Of a stretch of DNA of 14,381 bases, positions 6,589 to 13,345 are shown one piece after another (the first letter of the stretch is position 1; each line of letters starts with the position of its first letter). Position numbers and translations under genes: made by a program. Location: assembly GCA_045579305.1 (NCBI GenBank), contig JAZNLY010000134.1:1-14381 (forward strand), read 5' to 3'. This DNA is from Fimenecus sp045579305 (GTDB lineage: Bacteria; Bacillota; Clostridia; Oscillospirales; Acutalibacteraceae). The notes below the pieces were generated by a model. It saw only the letters and a list, made by a program, of their open reading frames with translations, searched no databases and was not told the DNA's origin.

Positions 6589-8337
6589 TTATATATCACC
6601 ACTACTCTTTGATTTCTTGTTGACAATTTCTGAAACTCCACCATTTTGTTCAACCAAGAAGACTCTGTCACAATACTCAAGCATGCTTGCTCGGTGGGTT
6701 GTGAAAATACAGATTTTCGACGGGTCTGCCACCATAATCCTCTCGAGAACCTTCTTTTCTGTATTCACATCAAGAGCAGAAGTAGCTTCATCCATTATAA
6801 GAATTGTTGAATCCTTTAAAAGAGCCCTCGCAATTGCCATTCTTTGTAACTGTCCCTGAGAAAAATTTCCACCACGTTCGTTTATCGGCGTATCAAGACC
6901 TTCAGGTAACGAGTATATCAATCTATCTATAGCTGCTGCCTTTATCACTCTGTTAATCTCTTCATCCGAAGCATCCGGCTTTGCCATAGTCAGATTTTCT
7001 CTGATTGTGCCTGAAAAAATATTTATTCCCTGTGGCACATATGAGCAAAAACGTCTTGTGCTATCCGAAATCTTTATTGTTTCTCCATCTCCTGCTTTCA
7101 GAAGAAGTTCACCCTCTGTTACCGGCATTATTCCCAGCAGAAGTTTAAGCAACGTTGTTTTACCCTCGCCTGATGGGCCTACAAAAGCCACTGTCTCACC
7201 GGGATTTATTTTAAAACTTGCACCGTGTATAACTTTTTCTTCTCCGTTTTTATATTTAAACGAAACACCGTCAAAAACTATACTTACACCTGTACCTTTG
7301 GTCTTTTTATAAAAAGCATCCGCTTTTTCGCTATCAGCATCCTGTTCAACAGGTAAATCCGCCATTTCCATAACCCTACCTGCCGAAGTGGCATTTGAAA
7401 CAGCTAAAGGAACAAGTGATGCCAACGCACCAAACGACGCAGTCAGTTGTCCCGAGAGTTGAATAAACAATGTCATTGTACCAAAGGTAATCATTCCTTG
7501 CCACAATCTGTATACGCCCCAGCCATAACAGCTATATGACACTATAACACCTGCAAGAGAAAGAACCAATGTCATTATGATACTGAATTTTTCATAGGAA
7601 AGTTTGATTATTCTATGTTCTTCGAGAATTCTGCCAAATTTCTTTATGTATTCTCTTGTCAGGTCAAAAGCTTTAATTGTCAGAAGATTCTGCACTGATT
7701 CCTCTGTAAATGAAAGTACCTTGCCATTAACTTCTCTGCTCTGCTTACTATATTCTCTTATTGTTCTTATAAGAAATCTTGAAGATAAAAACATAAGTGG
7801 CGCACTCATAAGAGCAATTAATGCCATAGCTTTATCATAATAAAGAACAATAGCCAAAGCACCCAGAAACTGCACTGATTTTGAAATAACATTGGGTATA
7901 AAGTTAATAATAGCATTTGAAACTGTCTGGGTATCCGATTCCAGACGATTCAGAATATCACCCGAATGGAAAGGACTTATTTCCTCCCACTGAGCTTTCA
8001 CAACGTGGGAATATATGCTCTCCCTTATCTCATTACAAGTTCGACTACTCACAACTGCAGTAACATACGATGTCAAGGACTGAAAAACGTGTTGAAACAC
8101 AACAAATCCGATGGTCATCAAAGCATAACTAAGAATTGTTTCATTATCCTTATCAACAACTGAGTCAATAAGATGCTTTGACACAACTGAAACACCGAGG
8201 GACATAACTGTTGCAATCACACCTAAAAGGATATAAAGCAACAGAGCGAATTTGTATTTTTTCGCATAGAAAAAAATCCATTTCCACTCAACAATCATAT
8301 TCTGCAACATGTTGCGATTGCCCTCATTCTTCTTCAT
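6589..8337 (-). CDS. ABC exporter, fused permease and ATPase (582 aa)
   Basis: Inner-membrane half-transporter expected to work as a homodimer. The membrane domain spans about residues 28-310 with roughly six hydrophobic segments. The nucleotide-binding domain runs from about 350 and shows Walker A GPSGEGKTT (387-395), Q-loop Gln436 (YVPQG), signature FSQGQ (492-496, in place of the classic LSGGQ), Walker B ILIMDE (512-517), SALD D-loop and H-loop His548. FSQGQ is, from memory, common among Clostridial peptide and bacteriocin exporters. No C39 peptidase domain is present, so it would not itself trim a leader peptide. The ribosome binding site AAAGGAAA overlaps the stop codon of the upstream kinase gene, and the pqqD-like gene follows after 2 bases. 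Cargo could be a peptide, lipid or drug; the PqqD neighbour hints at a peptide. Confidence 0.9.
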   Translation of the reverse strand: MKKNEGNRNMLQNMIVEWKWIFFYAKKYKFALLLYILLGVIATVMSLGVSVVSKHLIDSVVDKDNETILSYALMTIGFVVFQHVFQSLTSYVTAVVSSRTCNEIRESIYSHVVKAQWEEISPFHSGDILNRLESDTQTVSNAIINFIPNVISKSVQFLGALAIVLYYDKAMALIALMSAPLMFLSSRFLIRTIREYSKQSREVNGKVLSFTEESVQNLLTIKAFDLTREYIKKFGRILEEHRIIKLSYEKFSIIMTLVLSLAGVIVSYSCYGWGVYRLWQGMITFGTMTLFIQLSGQLTASFGALASLVPLAVSNATSAGRVMEMADLPVEQDADSEKADAFYKKTKGTGVSIVFDGVSFKYKNGEEKVIHGASFKINPGETVAFVGPSGEGKTTLLKLLLGIMPVTEGELLLKAGDGETIKISDSTRRFCSYVPQGINIFSGTIRENLTMAKPDASDEEINRVIKAAAIDRLIYSLPEGLDTPINERGGNFSQGQLQRMAIARALLKDSTILIMDEATSALDVNTEKKVLERIMVADPSKICIFTTHRASMLEYCDRVFLVEQNGGVSEIVNKKSKSSGDI

Positions 8338-8348
8338 TTCTGTTTCCT

Positions 8349-9839
8349 TTAGTCTTTTTTCTTATCATTACTTTCGCCATAGCCGTATTTACCATAGCCA
8401 TATCTGCCATAGCCGTATTTGCCGTAACCATATCTGCCATAGCCATAGCCATAACCGTATTTACCGTAACCATAACTTGAATGGACGGATGTAGCACCAT
8501 TGAGAATACAACCAAGAATTCTAACATCTGTACTAAGAAGATTGTTAAATCCATTTTTTATTTTCGAAACTCTTACCGCATCCTGCAGCACAATATAATA
8601 TGCCGCATCTGCAACCTGTGCAAAGAAAAGTGCATCAGATACAAGTCCGCAAGGTGGTGTATCCACAAGAATCATATCATAATCATTGCGAACAGAATCA
8701 AAAACTTCTTTAATAAAGGTTGAATTCACATATTTAAACCCACCTTTTTCAGGAGCATTGAATATCATCAGATGAATTTTAAACTGTTTCAGATACGCAA
8801 TCTTATAATCCTCTGTTTCTGTTGTATATTCTAATTCTTCAGGATTTACCCCCAACAACGGAGCAACACTTAATCTTCTTACGTCACCATCAACAAGCAA
8901 AACTTTCCTGCCGTGCTCAGCCATACTGATGGCGAGGTTTGTTGTCACTGTTGTTTTACCTTCACCCGGAGCTGTACTTGTTCCGACAATCACCTTTTCT
9001 CCATGTCTCAAGGCATTTTTAATTACATTTTTAACAACACGCATTGAATTGACAAATCCGTCATCAATTTTTTCATTTGTGGTGAGAACAGAACGGTCAA
9101 TTTCCTTAGTATGCTTTTTAAACCATACTCGCGGAACAACACCCAGCACTTCACAATTCAGATTCGACTTCAAATCACTCTTTGTTCTTATTGTGTTGTG
9201 AGTATATGCATATAAGATGATTACCAATGCACCCAATCCGAAGCCTATAATCATAGCTTTCAGAACTGTACCAATATAATCATTGGTATTGGAAGGTTGT
9301 GTTGGCACAACCGGGGAAGTAATCATTTCTATCTTTATATTACCAACTGCATATTTTGCAATTGTAGGATAGTTCTTAATCGCTGAAACCAACACATCAT
9401 ATGCCATCTGTGGGTCTTTTGAAGTTGCCGTCAGGGTAAACATATTGGAACCCTCAACAGCTGCTGAACTGAAAGTTACCGGTAAGAATGGTATGTCAAG
9501 GTCCTCACAGACTGCATTCTGAATCAGACCACTACCAAGTATCAAAGGAAATGTTTCCGAAAGCTGATTTGCCGTTGCACTGTCATAATAGAAAGAGTAC
9601 ACTGATACACCACCGATTGACGATGAACTGTTTTCCGTGCTTACAGTAAATGTTGCCTCTGCGGTATAAGTAGGCACATAACGTATCTGTTCGGTCACAT
9701 AAGAAATTGCACCAAAAAGCACAGCGAGAACAACACAAAGCCAACCAAAGCGTCGCACTCCTATAAGGATATTTTCGACTCTTATGTGCCTTTGGTTTTC
9801 CGAAGATGATTTTCTGTTTTTATTATCGGTCTGATTCAT
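8349..9839 (-). CDS. Wzz-BY-kinase fusion with a KYGYG/RYGYG repeat tail (496 aa)
   Basis: A membrane tyrosine kinase of the Wzc/CpsCD type, normally controlling chain length and export of surface polysaccharide. The N-terminal Wzz part has transmembrane segments at about 32-48 and 190-212 flanking an extracytoplasmic region that ends in the proline-rich TSPVVPTQPSN (174-184). The kinase part has Walker A TAPGEGKTT (289-297), Walker A' LVDGDVRR (315-322) and Walker B MILVDTPP (389-396), all canonical. The tail, 456-488, is built of Tyr-Gly pairs spaced by Lys or Arg, with 14 tyrosines where ordinary BY-kinases have a handful. Fusion of both parts in one chain is the Gram-negative arrangement; many Firmicutes encode them separately. 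It follows the first kinase gene after 15 bases, with AAAGGGA at 9850-9856. No glycosyltransferases are near, so its regulated process is unclear. Confidence 0.9.
   Translation of the reverse strand: MNQTDNKNRKSSSENQRHIRVENILIGVRRFGWLCVVLAVLFGAISYVTEQIRYVPTYTAEATFTVSTENSSSSIGGVSVYSFYYDSATANQLSETFPLILGSGLIQNAVCEDLDIPFLPVTFSSAAVEGSNMFTLTATSKDPQMAYDVLVSAIKNYPTIAKYAVGNIKIEMITSPVVPTQPSNTNDYIGTVLKAMIIGFGLGALVIILYAYTHNTIRTKSDLKSNLNCEVLGVVPRVWFKKHTKEIDRSVLTTNEKIDDGFVNSMRVVKNVIKNALRHGEKVIVGTSTAPGEGKTTVTTNLAISMAEHGRKVLLVDGDVRRLSVAPLLGVNPEELEYTTETEDYKIAYLKQFKIHLMIFNAPEKGGFKYVNSTFIKEVFDSVRNDYDMILVDTPPCGLVSDALFFAQVADAAYYIVLQDAVRVSKIKNGFNNLLSTDVRILGCILNGATSVHSSYGYGKYGYGYGYGRYGYGKYGYGRYGYGKYGYGESNDKKKD
8376..8474 (-). 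repeat. Minisatellite-like tract encoding the Tyr-Gly tail
   Basis: About 99 bases with a 15-base unit and a 30-base higher-order period, encoding alternating KYGYG and RYGYG (residues 456-488 of the kinase). Units differ mostly at synonymous positions. The near-identity of units makes copy-number change by slippage or recombination possible. Confidence 0.85.
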
Positions 9840-9854
9840 ATTACCATCGTCCCT

Positions 9855-11384
9855 TTATTCTTCATCTGAATCGTCCTCATTGTAATCATAACTGTCCACA
9901 TGAGGTTTTGAATATCTGCTGTTTTTGTTTCCGTATCTGCTGTATCTACCGTAGTTACTATAAGCACCATATCTCTTATTCTTGCCATAACGCCATCCAT
10001 AAGAATATCTGCTTTCATCGGCACCACTCAACGATAAATAGGATGTTTCAGGATATACGTCGTTAAGAATACAACCGGCAACACTACCTCCGACTTCTTC
10101 AAAAGTGGTAACAGCATCGTTGATTGCAGAAGTGTGTACAACGTCTGTTCTGACAACAAGTATCATTTTTTCCACAATTTTAGCGAGGTCTGTAACATAA
10201 GCATCAACAGACATAGGTGCTGTATCAAAAATAACAAAGTCCACCTGTTCCTTGAAGGCCTTTATAACCTGAGTTATCTTTCCCGTTTCTAACCATTCAC
10301 CGTATTCATCATATGGCGAAGTATTTATAGCCAGATATAATGACGTTTTCTTATATCTCTTTAACCTGAATTCATCAGGGCTTATCTTTTCATTCATCAA
10401 GTTTGCAAACTCTGTTTTTTCGCTGAACTTCTTGTCAAAAATTTTGTATATAGCAGGTTTTTTACTATCTATGTCAATCAGAACAACCTTGTGACCTCTG
10501 TCCGCCAAGGAAATTGCAATATTTGAGGCAATTGTGGACTTTCCTTCATTTTCTGCAACACTTGTTATTGCAAAAACTCTTGCACCTTCATGACGTTTCA
10601 TATGTTCAATCTTAGCGGCAATCTTATGATAATTTTCTACAAACTTAAGACTGATAAAAGCATTGTTGTGAATGAGAAGTGCTTTTTTCTGATTCTTTAA
10701 TCTTTCCTGAATGCTGAAATGCTTTCTTTCATGAGGTATTGAGCCAATAAGATTGGCATCTACTTTCTTTTCGAAGTCATCTTCATCTTTTACAGTATCT
10801 CTCATCACAGATAAAACAACTACAATTGTTGCAACAAGAACTGCCGCTCCACCGGCTACCAGAATTTTATTTGTCTGAGACACACTGTTTGATGGTGTAT
10901 GAGGCACCTCAGGCATAGCGAGAACACTGATAACGACATTGTCAAAAACGCTGTCAGACACCTTTGGATATGCCTTAAGAACAGCCTGTAAAAGGTCATA
11001 TGATTTCTGCGGACTATCACTTGTAACAGAAAGCTTGACAAAGTTTGTTCCTTCGTGAACTGTCGCAGAAAGTTTTCCGTCAAAGCTCTCAGCATTTATA
11101 ATCTCACAAGCTTTTTCTTTAACTGTGGGTTCTACAAGCACTCTTGAAATGATATCCGCCATTTCCACGGAAACAGAAAACAAAGAATATGACCCACCTG
11201 AATTAGCACTCTTAGCACTGACAACTATAGTGGTAGTTGATGTGTACTCGGGAGTATAAATACTTCTTGTGGCAACATAAACACCCATTAAGCCGATAAG
11301 TGCCGCCATAGCAATAGCCCATGCATTTTTCAGCAAATCACGGATAATACTTACCCATTCTATTTTTATCTCTGAAAATTTCAT
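9855..11384 (-). CDS. Second Wzz-BY-kinase fusion, with divergent nucleotide-binding motifs (509 aa)
   Basis: Same architecture as the next gene: transmembrane helices at about 21-38 and 173-195 enclose a Wzz-type extracytoplasmic domain ending in PEVPHTPSNS (158-167), followed by a P-loop kinase domain. Its motifs depart from the BY-kinase consensus. Walker A is SVAENEGKST (275-284) without the Pro-Gly, Walker A' is LIDIDSKKP (302-310) with Lys for the usual Arg, and Walker B is FVIFDTAP (383-390) instead of DTPP. Lys282, Asp304, Asp306 and Asp387 are kept, so nucleotide binding is likely but activity may be altered. The tail 460-501 has 11 tyrosines, many in RYG, RYS or NYG, then an acidic end. 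The gene starts 4 bases after the Ig-like gene. It may be a partner or substrate of the neighbouring kinase. Confidence 0.88.
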   Translation of the reverse strand: MKFSEIKIEWVSIIRDLLKNAWAIAMAALIGLMGVYVATRSIYTPEYTSTTTIVVSAKSANSGGSYSLFSVSVEMADIISRVLVEPTVKEKACEIINAESFDGKLSATVHEGTNFVKLSVTSDSPQKSYDLLQAVLKAYPKVSDSVFDNVVISVLAMPEVPHTPSNSVSQTNKILVAGGAAVLVATIVVVLSVMRDTVKDEDDFEKKVDANLIGSIPHERKHFSIQERLKNQKKALLIHNNAFISLKFVENYHKIAAKIEHMKRHEGARVFAITSVAENEGKSTIASNIAISLADRGHKVVLIDIDSKKPAIYKIFDKKFSEKTEFANLMNEKISPDEFRLKRYKKTSLYLAINTSPYDEYGEWLETGKITQVIKAFKEQVDFVIFDTAPMSVDAYVTDLAKIVEKMILVVRTDVVHTSAINDAVTTFEEVGGSVAGCILNDVYPETSYLSLSGADESRYSYGWRYGKNKRYGAYSNYGRYSRYGNKNSRYSKPHVDSYDYNEDDSDEE

Positions 11385-11388
11385 AATC

Positions 11389-12204
11389 TCAACCTACGAT
11401 AACATTAAGTATTGTGTGTCCCTGGACACCCTTTGAATCAGTTGTGTAATAGTGCACACTATATGTGCCTTCTTTGGTCAAATCTGCATTTGTCTCAATT
11501 CTGACATCACTTGCAAGGGGTTCTCCCTTATTGTTTATGACACCTACAACATATTGCGAGAAATCAATTTCGTCGCCAACATCTGCATAAATAAGATATT
11601 CCATCAACTCTATTTTTGGAGCAGACACGCTTCTGTCCTCAACAACAAGAGGAATTTTGATAACGGAAATATCACCCTTACTATTAGTAACCGAAATCTC
11701 TATGTTGAAAACTCCGGCAACAGACGATGTAAAATCTTCAGAAGTGATTATAATACTTCTTGTAATGTCACCGTCAATACAATCATAAGCAGAAACTACA
11801 TCTGAAACGTTTATCTTTTCATATATTGAATAGCACGTGGATGCCTTCATAGAAAACGTAGGTGATTCATAATTCTTATATCTGATTTTTCTTGTTGCAT
11901 TTGCAACATTATTATCACTGTCACAAACTGCATAAGTTACTTTACAAACACCGTCATCAAGGAACTTAGAAACAGATTCTACAATAACCTTGTCAGTCAA
12001 ATCCTTGTCTTTTTCATCATAAGCAGTTACTCCCTTAAGCAACTCCTCTTCTGTCGCCTGAAAGCTCACCTCAATAATGTCACTTTCTACAGATATTACC
12101 GGAATTGTATGGTCAGTTGTCATTTTTTCTTTCACAAAAAATCCCACAAACAATATGGTCATAACAACAAAAAGTATCGTTACAATCAACCTTAACAGTC
12201 TCAT
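11389..12204 (-). CDS. Membrane-anchored protein with three Ig-like (DUF5011-type) domains (271 aa)
   Basis: First gene of the five-gene operon. One N-terminal transmembrane helix (about 6-24) leaves the rest outside the cell. Three related beta-sandwich-like repeats follow, at about 34-111, 113-190 and 196-271. The first carries the typical GVTAYDEKDKDLTDKV and KVTYAVCDSDNN pattern of bacterial Ig-like DUF5011 domains, the second AYDCIDGDITRSI, and the third is more diverged (GTYSVHYYTTDSKG). Such modules usually mediate adhesion or act as spacers; there is no catalytic signature. The chosen start, ATG at 12204, has AGGAGG at 12215-12220. The longer frame from 12240 would begin about 8 bases after the predicted transcription start with no ribosome binding site and would encode that AGGAGG as protein. 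It may be the extracytoplasmic sensor or partner of the Wzz domains; this is inference. Confidence 0.78.
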   Translation of the reverse strand: MRLLRLIVTILFVVMTILFVGFFVKEKMTTDHTIPVISVESDIIEVSFQATEEELLKGVTAYDEKDKDLTDKVIVESVSKFLDDGVCKVTYAVCDSDNNVANATRKIRYKNYESPTFSMKASTCYSIYEKINVSDVVSAYDCIDGDITRSIIITSEDFTSSVAGVFNIEISVTNSKGDISVIKIPLVVEDRSVSAPKIELMEYLIYADVGDEIDFSQYVVGVINNKGEPLASDVRIETNADLTKEGTYSVHYYTTDSKGVQGHTILNVIVG

Positions 12205-12214
12205 TCTTCTTAAG

Positions 12215-12220
12215 CCTCCT
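12215..12220 (-). promoter_or_regulatory. Ribosome binding site deciding the start of the Ig-like gene
   Basis: AGGAGG on the - strand, 10 bases before the ATG at 12204. It lies inside the longer reading frame from 12240, arguing against that upstream start. Confidence 0.8.
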
Positions 12221-12254
12221 AAAAATGGGCACATTTTCACTTATAATTATTTAA

Positions 12255-12283
12255 ATTATACCACTAATTCTTACAAAAGTCTA
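12255..12283 (-). promoter_or_regulatory. Promoter of the Ig-like / BY-kinase / ABC / PqqD operon
   Basis: On the - strand TAGACT (12278-12283) and a perfect TATAAT (12255-12260) are separated by 17 bases. Transcription would start near 12248, giving a leader of about 44 bases to the ATG at 12204. No other good promoter was noticed between the five genes. Confidence 0.65.
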
Positions 12284-12304
12284 CAAGATATATACCTTTT
12301 AATG

Positions 12305-12342
12305 AACAAAAATAAGGTATCAGAAAACAAAATTCTGATACC
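12305..12342 (-). terminator. Intrinsic terminator after the GH26 gene
   Basis: A perfect 10-bp stem (GGTATCAGAA at 12316-12325, TTCTGATACC at 12333-12342) with a 7-base loop. On the - strand it is followed by TTATTTTTGTTC. It separates the mannanase unit from the promoter of the next operon. Confidence 0.87.
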
Positions 12343-12358
12343 CTATAAAAAATCATTT

Positions 12359-13321
12359 TCACTCCGGCAACTCGTCCAGTGTGATTACATATTCATCATT
12401 GTAAATGGAATACAAATCGTCAACATTGTTTCTATCGACCATATATTCTGTATGCCAGGCCATAAACCATACCCAATTTGATTTTGTTGATTGCAATTCC
12501 TCAACTGTCGGTATTTTCCCACATTCGTGAAAGCAAATCGGCATCTTTTTACCCACTACTCTTTTTACATTTTTGTAAAGTTTTTCGTTTGGTCCGTCAA
12601 TATACGAATCTGCACCGGCAATATCAACATATTTATCACCCGGATACCATTTACGATAATCTTCACCACGTTCAGAAAGTCCCAACACCCAGATAAGATT
12701 ATCAAGTTCCCAGTATTCCGTATATCTTTCGTACATGAGCTTCCACAATTTCTTGAAATTCTTGCTTCCGCCTTTGCCCCACCAGAACCATTGACCGTCA
12801 GCCTCATGGAATGGTCGCCACAAAACAGGAATCTCCTTTTCTTTAAGTTCAAGCAAGGCTCTTGCACCCTTATCCATACCTGCCATGAGTTTTTCATGTT
12901 CAGGGGTTCCCTCTGTGAGTGCTTTGTCCCAATCCGCAATTTCTGTGTTCATACTTTCTGCCCAGCTACCGCTGAAATCACTTCCGCAATGCCAACAGAT
13001 TGTGACAATGCCACCTATTTCATGCCACTCCACAGCACGACGATTTACACCATCAAAATCGTCATTCATATAATCAAGTCCACGAATTGCAGGATACTTT
13101 CCTGTCTTTTCATAAATATATTCAAATTCGTACTGCTCACCGTCAACCCATGTTGATTCCTGCTGTCCTGAAATTATACAATTCCCATACATATCACAGA
13201 TATATTCGTATAATTCCACAGCCTCCGCACTAGCATCAGGATTTGAAAGTTCCTGTTCACCCACTGGAATACCTAAAAAAGACAGCACAGCGCAGAATAT
13301 TGAGATAATCTTTTTGAACAT
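12359..13321 (-). CDS. Secreted GH26 glycoside hydrolase, probable beta-mannanase (320 aa)
   Basis: Expected to cut beta-1,4-mannan or related plant hemicellulose outside the cell by a retaining mechanism. The signal peptide is about residues 1-20 (MFKKIISIFCAVLSFLGIPV), followed by a single (beta/alpha)8 catalytic domain of typical size and no carbohydrate-binding module. The acid/base is Glu173 in LWRPFHEADGQWFWWG (168-182 region), a hallmark of the family. The nucleophile is probably Glu266 in ICFHECGKIP. Aromatic residues W110, H111 and W119 fit the substrate cleft. The ATG at 13321 is chosen because GGTGAT (13326-13331) precedes it by 4-5 bases; an in-frame TTG at 13339 has only a poor site. 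It lies 24 bases downstream of the Cys/His-repeat gene and is probably cotranscribed with it. Other GH26 activities (beta-1,3-xylanase, lichenase) are possible. Confidence 0.87.
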   Translation of the reverse strand: MFKKIISIFCAVLSFLGIPVGEQELSNPDASAEAVELYEYICDMYGNCIISGQQESTWVDGEQYEFEYIYEKTGKYPAIRGLDYMNDDFDGVNRRAVEWHEIGGIVTICWHCGSDFSGSWAESMNTEIADWDKALTEGTPEHEKLMAGMDKGARALLELKEKEIPVLWRPFHEADGQWFWWGKGGSKNFKKLWKLMYERYTEYWELDNLIWVLGLSERGEDYRKWYPGDKYVDIAGADSYIDGPNEKLYKNVKRVVGKKMPICFHECGKIPTVEELQSTKSNWVWFMAWHTEYMVDRNNVDDLYSIYNDEYVITLDELPE

Positions 13322-13325
13322 ATTA

Positions 13326-13331
13326 ATCACC
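13326..13331 (-). promoter_or_regulatory. Ribosome binding site of the GH26 gene
   Basis: GGTGAT on the - strand lies 4 bases before the ATG at 13321. It falls inside the longer frame that would begin at the TTG at 13339, so it supports the shorter start. Confidence 0.55.
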
Positions 13332-13345
13332 AAAAACAACTTAAA

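Noticed and set aside
6589..8337. ABC exporter as a peptidase-containing bacteriocin transporter
   Set aside because: The protein begins directly with the membrane domain; there is no N-terminal C39 peptidase with its Cys/His pair.
8211..8480. Open + strand frame rich in Ala/Ile/Val repeats that looks like a membrane protein
   Set aside because: It is the antisense reading of the Tyr-Gly repeat tract and the start of the ABC gene; the apparent hydrophobic repeats are an artefact of the repeat.
8349..11384. The two BY-kinases as a recent tandem duplication
   Set aside because: Apart from shared architecture they differ widely in sequence, motifs and tail design, so any duplication is old or they were acquired separately.
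12205..12240. Upstream ATG extending the Ig-like protein by 12 residues
   Set aside because: No ribosome binding site, almost at the predicted transcription start, and the extension encodes the AGGAGG that serves the ATG at 12204.
12491..13156. Long + strand open frame of 221 codons
   Set aside because: Fully antisense to the GH26 gene, whose catalytic motifs are intact; no ribosome binding site or recognisable domain.
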